Of a stretch of DNA of 64,000 nucleotides, positions 52,840 through 61,947 are shown in pieces. Position numbers and translations under genes: made by a program. The stretch is from the NCBI GenBank assembly GCA_964017145.1, contig CAXHKQ010000211.1, positions 1 to 64,000 of the forward strand, in the 5' to 3' direction. The notes beneath the pieces are model-generated. The model saw only the letters and a program-made list of their open reading frames with translations. It did not search any database and was not told where the DNA came from. This DNA is from Agrocybe praecox. Its lineage: Eukaryota; Basidiomycota; Agaricomycetes; Agaricales; Agrocybaceae. The stretch's first letter is position 1. Each line of letters starts with the position of its first letter.

Positions 52840-55800
52840 CTCCCCCTTGGCCTGGCAGGACACCTATCTCTTCAGTAATGTTCGTATGAGTTGTCCTAGG
52901 TAGTCCTTTAGTGAATATATCAGCAAGGTTCTCGCCAGTTTCGATATAGACTGTGTTTAGAGTTCCAGATTCAATTAAATCTCGTAGAAAATGGTGGGAT
53001 ATGTCTATATGTTTTGTTCTGGCATGGAATTCCGGATGGTGAGCAATGGCAATTGCTGCCTGATTATCTGTGAATATTGTAGATGTGGTAGGTAGTGGGA
53101 AATCGAGTTCCTTGAATAGAGATCGATGCCAGAGTACCTGTTTTGCAGCATGAGTTGCTGCAATATATTCTGCTTCTGCTGTAGATAGAGCAACTGTAGC
53201 TTGTTTCTTTGAGCTCCATGCAATAGCTCCACCTGCCATTGTGACAATGTATCCACTGGTAGATTTTCTGTCTGCATCATTTGCCCAATCCGCATCACAG
53301 TAGATATTGAGATTTTCATTTAATAAATGATCTTCACCACCATAGGTGAGTGAATAATGTCGAGTTCCCTTGAGATATCGAAATACACGTTTCAATGCGG
53401 TCCAGTGGACAGGTTTGGGGTTAGAGGTATACTGTGCAAGCTTGTTGACAATGTAGGCAATGTCTGGGCGCGTTCCAAGCGCTAAATACATAAGACTTCC
53501 AATGAGGGTTGCAAATCCATGAAGGATAATGTCTTCATTCTCCCCCTGAGTGTATATTTCATTTTGGTCATCATTGGTAATGTCCAGCTTCACATTTGGG
53601 TCCTTAGGGGTGGTAACTGTTTTTGCATTTTCCATTCCAAATTTATTGAGTAATTTTTTAATGTAGTGATGTTGGGAAAGAGTGATGAGATAGTCTTCTT
53701 GATGTATATTGATTCCTAGAAGCATTGAAGGTTGGCCAAGTGATTTTACATCAAATTTGGTCTTTAGTTCCCTTTCTACAATATTGTTCTCTTGATCTGT
53801 AGATGATACTGATAGGAAATCATCAACCCATACAAGTAGGATAGTAAATCCTGAGTCAGTTCGTCGAATATAGCAGCAGTAGTCGGTTTTTAGTTGAATA
53901 AATCCAAGTTCTTGGAGTACCCGATTGAGTTCATGATTCCATACATTTCCTGCCTGCTTTAATCCGTAGAGAGAACGTACTAGAAGACATACTTGGAGTG
54001 TACCGTCTTCATATCCTGGTGGTTGACACATGTAGATAATTTCTTGTAGAGTGCCATGTAGATATGCTCCCTTCACATCAAATTGGCGTAATTTAAGGTT
54101 GTGAACTGTTGCAAATGCGAGTACTGTTCGTAGAGTCTCGAATCGCATTACTGGGGCAAAGGTACCATCGTTACTGTAGTCTGTTCCGGGTTTTTGAGAG
54201 AATTCTTGAGCTACAAGTCTTGCTTTGTATTTGATAATGTTCCCATGCTCGTCTCGCTTTTTGGCGAATACCCATCGACATCCTATTGCCTTCCGATCAC
54301 TTGGGAGGTCTGCCATCTTCCAGGTTCCCATTCCCTTCAAGGTATATATCTCTTCATCCATAGCTGCTTGCCATTCATTTGATTCAAGTCCATCAAGCGC
54401 TTCCTCACATGTCCGGGGTGTATCTACATCATTACTTGAGTATGAGAACTCTGTCTCTTCAAGTAGAGCTTCCCATAGCTTCTGTATTGCAATATTGGCA
54501 CGTTCCTTTGTTGTAGATCTTGTACTCGATGATATAGTTGGTCTCGTGACATTGGGAGGTGTAGATGTAACTGTAGATACTCGTCTTGATGTAGATCGAG
54601 TTTGTGGGTTCCCAATCTTTTTATAATCAAGTTTTTCGATTCTGGTACGAAGTTGGCGTTGTGGGACAGCTTCCTGATGTGTAGATTCAATTGTAGATGT
54701 TGGAATAGGTGCTGGAGTTGTGGGTTCAGGTTTCTCTATATCTGAATTAGGGGTTTGCTGAGATGACTGATCTACATTCTCCCCCTCAGCTTGCAAACCT
54801 GGTAGATCGACTGGTTCGGTCCATTCCTTCGGTTCCTCATTCTCATTAAAGGCAAAATTCCTTGAGACCTTAATTTTCCTGGTCTTGGCCTCGTAGTAGC
54901 GAACCGATTTTGATCCATCCATAAATCCTACAAATATCATCTTCTTTGACTTTGCATCTAGCTTTGATCTATCTTTGGACTCATCCAGTATCCATACATC
55001 GCACCCAAACTCTCGTAGATGAGCAACATTAGGTATTTTTCCATTCCAGACTTCATAAGGTGTCTTTCCTTTGACAGCTCTGGTAGGTGCTCGGTTCCGT
55101 AGATAGGCTGCATGAGCTACAGCTTCATCCCACAAAAATTGAGGTAAGTTCTTCGCAATAATCATAGCTCTTGCTAGCTCGAGTAGTGTGCGGTTGAACC
55201 GTTCAGCAATACCATTTTGAGACAGGGAATATGGAGCAGTGCTCTCGATGGTGATCCCTTCATCTGCTGTGAATTTCTTGAGTTTTTCATTGATTAACTC
55301 AGTTCCATTGTCGATCCGTAGATATTTTGGTGCCTTTCCAAATCGTCGTTTTATGCGTAGAACATGCTCCTTTATGCGATCGAATGCCTGGGTTTTATTG
55401 GATAAAAATAATGGGCTGACAAAGCGTCCTGCATCATCTGTGAAGGAGATGTAGTACTTCCATCCACCAATGGATGTAACCTTTGCAGGACCCCATACAT
55501 CTGATACTACACGTTCTCCTGGCTCTGTAGATCGATGTTGGGCCTCTTGGGGAAAGCTCCTATGCGCTTGTTTTGCTTGAATACATGCTTCACATGTTTT
55601 GGAAGGATCAGATGACTGATCTACACCCATGCCTTCAACCAAATTTTCTTGGAATAAATGTTCCAGGCTTGAGATAGCAATATGCCCAAAGCATCTATGC
55701 CATTGATCCCATGTTCTGGTTACTTTGGTTGTTGAAAAATTTGCCCTTTCTTTAACTTGTAGTTGGGCTCTTGCATCTAGTAGATAGAGTCGTCCTCTGA

Positions 55801-57025
55801 TAGCTCCAGTACCAATTGTAGTGCCTGATTTATCTTTCAGTGTGCACTGACCATTTCCTCCAATAAATTGTCCACCTGCAGCATCAATTCTAGTCCCTGA
55901 TAGTAGACAGTTTGAGGCTTCAGGAATGTGTAGAACATCCTTTAACCTATGTGCAATGATCTTCCCATCTACAGTGAAATTAACGAGTACAGTGCCTCGT
56001 CCTTGAGCTGTTGCTGGTGTCGGACCAATTCCTTCAACTGTAGAGTTATGTAGAGGTTGGTATTCAATGAATGTGTCTCTCTGTGTGCATATATGTGATG
56101 TGGTTGCTGTATCAAAATACCAATCATATTTCTTTGGAGTATAATTTCCTGATGCTGTATAAGCAACTTCATTGAGGTTGGAGTTGGTATCCTGGGCTTG
56201 GTTTGTTCGATTTTCTCGATGCGGTCCTCTTCTCCCTTTAGGTCCTTTACCTTCCATTCCACCCCCTTTAGCCCAGCAGTCTTTAGCCATGTGTCCTTTC
56301 TTCTTGCAATTAAAACACTCCTTGTCATTTGATTCATTTCGTCCTGTAGATCGATATTTTCCTTGTCCTCGAGCCTGTAGAGATGTAGCAGTATCACCTG
56401 ATGTTCTGCCTTTACGACGTCGATCTTCCTCTAATAAAATAGCAACTAGTTCATGGGATCGAACCAAGGGTTTGTTACCACTTGATCCAAGATAAGAGGT
56501 TGTATAATTGTCCCATGATTCAGGAAGTGATGTAATGAGTATCATGACAAAGTCTTCATCTGAGACCTTGTTGTCCATGATGTGTAGTTCATCTTGTAGC
56601 TGTCGTAGCTTTGATATATGATCTACCATCTCGAAGTCTTCTTCTGCAGTAGCACGATACAGTGCACGACGAGTTGTGAGTATCCCGAGACGTCCTTTTG
56701 ATTCTTTGACTGTTGTAAGTTGATCCCACATCTCACGAGCAGTTTCTGCTCCAGTAAGATGGATCATTTCACTATCTCCTATTGCCAGTTCAATCCTAGT
56801 TCGGGCCTTTGCATCTCCACTTGTCCATCGCTTCTGAGCAGCTAATTCATCAGCTGTTGGTTTGTCTCGGTCAATTGATTCCGGAAATTTTGCATTCTTT
56901 GCAATATATATTTCCAGTCCAAGGTCCCTGAGTACCGCAAGCATGTGACGCTTCCACGGCATCCAGTTATTGGCCTTCAATAACTCCATTCGGTACGATC
57001 CACTTGTGGTGTGATCATCTGACAT
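52826..57025 (-). CDS. Copia C gag-pol polyprotein (1399 residues)
   Basis: One frame from ATG at 57025 to TAA ending at 52826. In order: gag of the copia type (about 1-230; WMPWKRHMLAVLRD, LPESWDNYTTSYLG), a CCHC knuckle (CFNCKKKGHMAKDC near 236), protease (DWYFDTATTSHIC near 305), the pre-integrase finger (HRCFGH...CEACIQAKQ), integrase (SDVWGP, RIDNGTE, NGIAERFNRTLLE), a variable spacer, RT (AIGCRWVFAKK, LVAQEFSQKPG, catalytic VWVDD), and RNase H (YCDADWAND, STAEAEYIA, TDNQAA). Length and order match complete Ty1/copia polyproteins. I see no stop, frameshift or lost catalytic residue. gag and pol are one frame with no shift site, as in many copia elements. Confidence 0.97.
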   Translation of the reverse strand: MSDDHTTSGSYRMELLKANNWMPWKRHMLAVLRDLGLEIYIAKNAKFPESIDRDKPTADELAAQKRWTSGDAKARTRIELAIGDSEMIHLTGAETAREMWDQLTTVKESKGRLGILTTRRALYRATAEEDFEMVDHISKLRQLQDELHIMDNKVSDEDFVMILITSLPESWDNYTTSYLGSSGNKPLVRSHELVAILLEEDRRRKGRTSGDTATSLQARGQGKYRSTGRNESNDKECFNCKKKGHMAKDCWAKGGGMEGKGPKGRRGPHRENRTNQAQDTNSNLNEVAYTASGNYTPKKYDWYFDTATTSHICTQRDTFIEYQPLHNSTVEGIGPTPATAQGRGTVLVNFTVDGKIIAHRLKDVLHIPEASNCLLSGTRIDAAGGQFIGGNGQCTLKDKSGTTIGTGAIRGRLYLLDARAQLQVKERANFSTTKVTRTWDQWHRCFGHIAISSLEHLFQENLVEGMGVDQSSDPSKTCEACIQAKQAHRSFPQEAQHRSTEPGERVVSDVWGPAKVTSIGGWKYYISFTDDAGRFVSPLFLSNKTQAFDRIKEHVLRIKRRFGKAPKYLRIDNGTELINEKLKKFTADEGITIESTAPYSLSQNGIAERFNRTLLELARAMIIAKNLPQFLWDEAVAHAAYLRNRAPTRAVKGKTPYEVWNGKIPNVAHLREFGCDVWILDESKDRSKLDAKSKKMIFVGFMDGSKSVRYYEAKTRKIKVSRNFAFNENEEPKEWTEPVDLPGLQAEGENVDQSSQQTPNSDIEKPEPTTPAPIPTSTIESTHQEAVPQRQLRTRIEKLDYKKIGNPQTRSTSRRVSTVTSTPPNVTRPTISSSTRSTTKERANIAIQKLWEALLEETEFSYSSNDVDTPRTCEEALDGLESNEWQAAMDEEIYTLKGMGTWKMADLPSDRKAIGCRWVFAKKRDEHGNIIKYKARLVAQEFSQKPGTDYSNDGTFAPVMRFETLRTVLAFATVHNLKLRQFDVKGAYLHGTLQEIIYMCQPPGYEDGTLQVCLLVRSLYGLKQAGNVWNHELNRVLQELGFIQLKTDYCCYIRRTDSGFTILLVWVDDFLSVSSTDQENNIVERELKTKFDVKSLGQPSMLLGINIHQEDYLITLSQHHYIKKLLNKFGMENAKTVTTPKDPNVKLDITNDDQNEIYTQGENEDIILHGFATLIGSLMYLALGTRPDIAYIVNKLAQYTSNPKPVHWTALKRVFRYLKGTRHYSLTYGGEDHLLNENLNIYCDADWANDADRKSTSGYIVTMAGGAIAWSSKKQATVALSTAEAEYIAATHAAKQVLWHRSLFKELDFPLPTTSTIFTDNQAAIAIAHHPEFHARTKHIDISHHFLRDLIESGTLNTVYIETGENLADIFTKGLPRTTHTNITEEIGVLPGQGGVLNE

Positions 57026-57105
57026 GGTGACACGATAATAATAGAAGAGGGTGAGTGAGGCTGTATGAGTTTATAGATAGTGGATTCTAATATTAGTTAC
57101 AGCCG

Positions 57106-57117
57106 GGGCCCATAACC
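57106..57117 (-). other. Copia C primer-binding site
   Basis: On the minus strand GGTTATGGGCCC follows the 5' LTR directly, the same sequence and position as in copia A. It is complementary to the anticodon arm of initiator-Met tRNA. Confidence 0.72.
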
Positions 57118-57368
57118 TATTGAGCGCAGTATATGATAAGTAGAGAATAAAGATATTAGAATAATTATAAGATGTACTCTACAACGAGCTTTTATACCTA
57201 TCTACATAATATACTACATTACTAATACTATTTAATGTCCGAGATATTGATAAGAAGATTAGTAAGAAATCTATAATCTACATTCTATGTTACGAGCGAG
57301 TCCGTGAGTGATTAGTAATCGCTCGGTTAGCATGGTCTGTGCACTGCCCGGCCATTACTCGTTCAACA
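57118..57368 (-). repeat. Copia C 5' LTR
   Basis: Same 251 bp as the left LTR with one difference near 57185. The noncoding leader between it and the gag ATG is only about 90 bp. Confidence 0.94.
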
Positions 57369-57373
57369 GCCAC

Positions 57374-59016
57374 CCCTTGACCTTGGGTATGCCCCCTACA
57401 CGGGAGACACCCCTCTTCGCCCTAAGCGTGTATGGCGCTATCTGGGCTTTTACTTTGACCGCAAGCTCACGTTCAAGGAGCATGTGCGGTTCTACTCTAC
57501 CAAATCTCTCTCATCGGTGAAAGCCATGAAGATGCTTGGAAGCTCAACTTGCGGTCTCCACCCCAAGGAGAAGCAACTACTATACCGTGCATGCGTCCTA
57601 CCAATCGCAACGTACGGGTATCGTCTGTGGTATTTCGAAGGCTCCTGTTCCAAGGGAGCTCTCGAAGACCTGCGCAAAATGCAGTGTAAAGCGGCACTTT
57701 GGATCACAGGTGCGTTCTGCACCTCCCCCACAGGCGGGGTTGAGGCCCGCTAGGGCCTCATCCCCGTCCACCTCCATCTGAAGAAATTAGGTGGCCGGTC
57801 CAATTATCGGGCTGCCACATTGTCAGACACCCATCTGATTAGGGCGCTCCTCTCCGAGGAACACCACAAGCGGGCTGACGTTCACCCGTTAGCAATCTCA
57901 AGGCTCACTCCTGCTCAGAAAGCAAAGGTAGGAGGGGCCCTCATGGAGATCGACCGCCATCTCCCTGAACTCACAGAGTCTTTCTCCCCTGTGGCAACAG
58001 AGGCTCGGCCTGGAAACAGGTTGTTGGACTCATTCGACGACTGTTTCACATTCGAACCATGCCTTACTGACGACGAGTCAGCGGACGCAGTTCGCGTAGG
58101 TCTCAACCAAGTGCTTCGAGAAGCACAAGACCAAGAAACAACGGTGTATTGTGCGGTCAACGCTTCGGTGCTGAATGACTTACAGTGACAGGCGGTCTCA
58201 ACTGCCTTATTATACCGGGGACACGAACAGATTCATACCGTATCGCATCCTGCCGGATGAGTGACTGCACCCGATGCAGAACTCTTTGCCATCTGTTCAG
58301 CGATTGTCCTTGCCACCCAGCAGGACGATTGCGAGCGAATTGTCATATTCACCGACTCAATGGCCTCGGCCAAACGGGCGCTGGACCCTACCCTCCATAG
58401 TGGCCAAGGACATTCCTTGGCCATCTGTTGAGCTCTACAACCGTGGCTAGAAGAAGACGCTGCGTGAAAAGTAGACTTCATTCAGGTTCCATCGAAACTG
58501 AAATGGAGGATACACCAAGAAGCCAATGACATCAGTCGGGCTCAAGTCGAACCTACCGGGGACCACCTGGCTACCTCTTTGGACAGTGTACGAAAGGTCG
58601 TCACTAAAACAGTACAGGAGGATTGGAAGACTCTCTTCCGAGACCCCAATTACCGAGGGCATAGCTTCATGCGTCTCAAGAATCTCGCCGGGGATTTACT
58701 CGAGCTGACGTACCTTAATGAAGGTACTTGGCTCCGCGAAGTGAAAGGCGAGCTAGTAACGCTCGTTGCGAGGATGAATAGATGCATCCTCAATCACGCT
58801 CCCATTGGTGCTTATTATGAGCACTTTAACATTCAAGAACCTCATGCATGTGAATGCAGCCACCACCTGCAGACGCGTGCACACATATTGCAAGTGTGTA
58901 CAAAACATACATGCGAACATGACGGTCGGTCACCAGAACTTCTGGTGCATCTGATCAAATTCCTGAATGACAACGACTCGGTGTTTGCATTCAGACGACC
59001 CGCAGGGGTTGGATAA
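57374..59016 (+). pseudogene. LINE L6 ORF2, last part (RT thumb, RNase H, Cys/His), many stops
   Basis: Continues L6 after copia C. Frame-disrupting changes include TAG near 57751 (GCCCGCTAGGGCC), TGA near 58187, TGA at 58258-58260 (CGA in L3), TGA at 58429-58431 (CGA in L3) and TGA near 58465. Several other differences from L3 are CG to TG or CA. RNase H motifs are damaged too (CAVNAS for CAVDAS). The last open piece, 58579-59016, covers the region after RNase H with HACECSHH for HACECGHH. Confidence 0.9.
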
Positions 59017-59577
59017 GCAGGCTGGGCTACGGTTCAGCCTGCAGGACATGTTCTTCTTGGACTGCGGAACGTGCCTCGCTCGGACTTCGGACTCTTTGCC
59101 ATTACAATGGCGCGCGCCTCAGTACTCGGACTTGTGGGATTCGTCCTGACCCTGCAGAGGCGTTCGGGCCCTTCAGTGGGTAGACCCTTCAGTGGGTACC
59201 TTGGTTTGTGGGCTTAGGCTCGACCCTTCAGGGGCACCCGGGCTAAGCAGAAGCGGCGATGCGACTTGGAACATGAGAGGACTGCGGACTGGGTGGGGTG
59301 TGGACTGTGGGCTGGGTGGGGTGTGAACTGTGGGTTGGGCTCGATGCCCGGCCATACTGCTTAATCGCTTGCGACGGTGCAAGCGCCATCGAACCAGCAA
59401 CATTCTGACCGCCTAACGGCGGTCTGCAATCCTGGTGGGCCCTTGCCCGCCCTCGCAGACGTAGCATAGTATTAAATCTTGTTTAGCATGCTTTTGTATG
59501 TAACGTAGGGACCGGACTGCAATTGGGCACCGGAATACAAGTGGGACTTCAGTCCTTTGATTTAAAAAAATAAAAAT
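59017..59577 (+). other. L6 3' UTR and A-rich tail
   Basis: Noncoding. Contains a small local duplication of CCCTTCAGTGGGTA (near 59169 and 59186), hairpin one degraded, hairpin two intact (GACCGCCTAACGGCGGTC), and the terminal hairpin with a changed loop closing base (GGACTTCAGTCC). It is followed by copia D. Confidence 0.8.
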
Positions 59578-60848
59578 AGAAATTGGATCCGCAATTATAC
59601 CCCTTATTGTGTCCCCATTCAACTAGCGGATCATAGAGTCATATATTCAGAAGGTGTTGGTACTGTTGTGTTTAGACCAATAGTTAGAGGCAAACAATTT
59701 AGAGATGTATAATTCACTAGAGTACTTCACGTTCCTGCACTTCGTAATAATCTTCTTGCTGTTTTATATTTGACAAAAAATAAGGGCATAGATGTACATA
59801 TTTCACATGATAAATTCGCTTTTTCACAACACAAGAAACTCCTATTCACTGCTACTATTGATAATGATAATATTGGGTATTTAGATGGTTCAACAGTAGA
59901 TATAATGGAGAATGTACATTTGGCTTCAACACTGCCTCTTGATTTGTCTCTTTGGCATAAACGGTTAGGACACCACAACTATGATGGGATTAAGTTGATG
60001 ATGAAGAATAATCTAGTTGATGGTTTGACTATTGATTCAAAGGCAAAGCCAGATCCTATTTGTGAGCCATGTCTAGCTGGCAAGATGCATGCAAACCCAT
60101 TCCCGTCATCAGAAAATAGAGCTACAGACGTATTGGAATTGATTCATTCAGATGTACATGATGTTGGTGTCATCTCACATAGTGGATATCGTTATTGGGT
60201 GTCGTTTATAGATGATTGTGGGCGCTTTAAAGTCTATGTTCCTATGAAGAAGAAGAGCAACACATTTGAAGCATTCAAGTCATTCAAAGCATATGCTGAG
60301 AATCAGACTGGCAAGAAAATCAAACGATTCCGAGACGACAAAGGTGGTGAATACATGTCTAATGAATTCAAGGCTTATCTGGATGAATGTGGAATTGTGC
60401 AGGAGCATACTTGCAGAAACAGACCTCAACAGAATGGCGTAGCTGAACATGCTAATCGCACTATTGCTGAAAGAATCAGGTCTGTTTAAGAAATTTTGGG
60501 CTGAGTGTTTGGCTGCAATTGTATATGTATTGAATTGTTGTCCCACATCTGCTGTTATTGGAAAGACTCCATATGAAGTCTGGCATAAAAAGCGACCTAA
60601 TGTTAGCCACTTGTGTGTTTGGGGTTGTGTTGCCTATGTTCACATTCAGAAGGATAAACGAGGGCATTTGGGTTCACATATGGAGAAATGCATTTTTATT
60701 GGATATCCAGATGGTTACAAGGGCTGGAAGTTTTATAACCCTGAAACCAAGAAAGTCATCATTTGCGAACAAGCTGACTTCAACGAACGGTACACATATG
60801 GAGGCGAGTTGATGACATCCAATAAACATGGTCATACAGAGGCTGAAC
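59578..60848 (+). pseudogene. Copia D pre-integrase and integrase region, broken
   Basis: Reads NWIRNYTPYCVPIQLADH and GVGTVVFRPIVRG, then an in-frame TAA near 59709, then LHVPALRNNLLAVLYLTK. The pre-integrase finger (LWHKRLGHHNYDG, CEPCLAGKMHANPF) and integrase core (FIDDCGRFKVY, RDDKGGEYMS, NGVAEHANRTIAE) are open to a stop at 60489. A shift near 60480 puts the next part (FKKFWAECLAAIVYVLN, MEKCIFIGYPDGYKGW) in another frame until L8 at 60849. Confidence 0.9.
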
Positions 60849-61378
60849 TTCCATCGAAACTGAAATGGAGGATACACCAAGAAGCCAATGACATCAGTCG
60901 GGCTCAAGTCAAACCTACCGGGGACCACCTGGCTACCTCTTTGGACAGTGTACGAAAGGTCGTCACTAAAACAGTACAGGAGGATTGGAAGACTCTCTTC
61001 CGAGACCCCAACTATTGAGGACATAACTTTATGCGCCTCAAGAATCTTGCCAGGGATCTACTCGAGCCAACGTACCTCAATGAAGGTACTTGGCTCCGCA
61101 AAGTGAAAGGCGAGCTAGTAACGCTCGTTGCGAGGATGAATAGATGCATCCTCAATCACGCTCCCATTGGTGCTTATTATGAGCACTTTAACATTCAAGA
61201 ACCTCATGCATGTGAATGCGGCCACCACCTGCAGACGCGCGCACATATATTGCAAGTGTGTACAAAACATACACGCGAACACGATGGTCGGTCACCGGAA
61301 CTCCTGGTGCATCTGATCAAATTCCTGGATGACAACGACTCAGTGTTTGCGTTCAGGCGACCCGCAGGGGTTGGATAA
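60849..61378 (+). pseudogene. LINE L8 ORF2 tail
   Basis: KLKWRIHQEANDISRAQ onward, the last RNase H motif, then TGA at 61016-61018 where L3 has CGA (AACTACCGAGG became AACTATTGAGG). Open again from 61031 through LVARMNRCILNHAPIG and the Cys/His cluster (HACECGHHLQTRAH) to TAA at 61376-61378. No start codon of its own, no EN or RT. Confidence 0.9.
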
Positions 61379-61932
61379 GCAGGCTGGGCTACGGTTCGGC
61401 CTGCGGGCATGCTCTTCTTGGGCTGCGGAACATGTTTCGCTCGGACTTCGGATTCTTTGCCATTACAATGGCGCACACCTCAGTACTCGGACTTGTGGGA
61501 TTCGTCCTGACCCTGTGGGGGCGTTCGGGACCCTTCAGTGGGTACCTTGGTTTGTGGGCTTAGGCTCGACCCTTTGGGGGCACCCGGGCTAAGCAGAAGC
61601 GGCGATGCAACTTGGAACGTGAGGGGACTGCGGACTGGGTGGGGTGTGGACTGTGGGCTGGGGTGGGTGTGGACTGTGGGCTGGGCTCGATGCCCGGCCA
61701 CCATTGCTTAATCACTTGCGATGGCGTAAGCGCCATCAAACCAGCAACATTCCGACCACCTAACGGCGGTCTGCTATCTTGGCGGGCCTCTGCCTGCCCT
61801 CGCAGACATAGCGTAGTATCAAATCTTGCTTAGCATGCTTTTGTATGTAACGTAGGGACCGGACTGCAATCGCGCACTGGAATACAAGTGGGACTTCGGT
61901 CCTTTGATTTTAAAAAATAAAATAAAATAAAA
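61379..61932 (+). other. L8 3' UTR and A-rich tail
   Basis: Noncoding, with hairpin one changed in the loop (GATGGCGTAAGCGCCATC), hairpin two with one broken pair (GACCACC/GGCGGTC) and hairpin three with one broken pair. No gene. Confidence 0.8.
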
Positions 61933-61947
61933 ATACAGAGGCTGAAC

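Larger units (their letters stand above)
52589..57368 (-). mobile_element. Ty1/copia element C, complete and apparently intact
   Basis: A 4780-bp LTR element in L6 ORF2, minus orientation. LTRs of 251 bp (52589-52839 and 57118-57368) differ at one base by my reading (ACAATGAGC against ACAACGAGC). The 5-bp duplication is GCCAC. It has one uninterrupted gag-pol frame, a primer site next to the right LTR and a polypurine tract next to the left LTR. It is a different family from copia A, B and D and is AT-rich. It is the best candidate for an active element in the window. Confidence 0.96.
45755..59577 (+). mobile_element. LINE copy L6, split by L7 and by copia C
   Basis: LINE pieces 45755-46369, 48863-52588 and 57369-59577, including full 5' UTR, ORF1, ORF2 and 3' UTR with an A-rich tail (about 59564-59577). 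L7 entered ORF1 leaving the 13-bp repeat CATCTGGCCGAGG (46357-46369 and 48863-48875). Copia C entered ORF2 leaving GCCAC (52584-52588 and 57369-57373). Removing both gives a continuous LINE. It carries a frameshift in ORF1 and several stops in ORF2, concentrated 3' of copia C. Confidence 0.92.
60849..61932 (+). mobile_element. LINE copy L8, strongly 5' truncated, inside copia D
   Basis: Only the end of RNase H, the C-terminal region and the 3' UTR of the LINE. Flanked by ATACAGAGGCTGAAC at 60834-60848 and 61933-61947 (15 bp, the last base possibly shared). It ends with an A-rich tail, AAAATAAAATAAAATAAAA. The terminal UUCG hairpin is intact (near 61891-61902). Confidence 0.95.
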
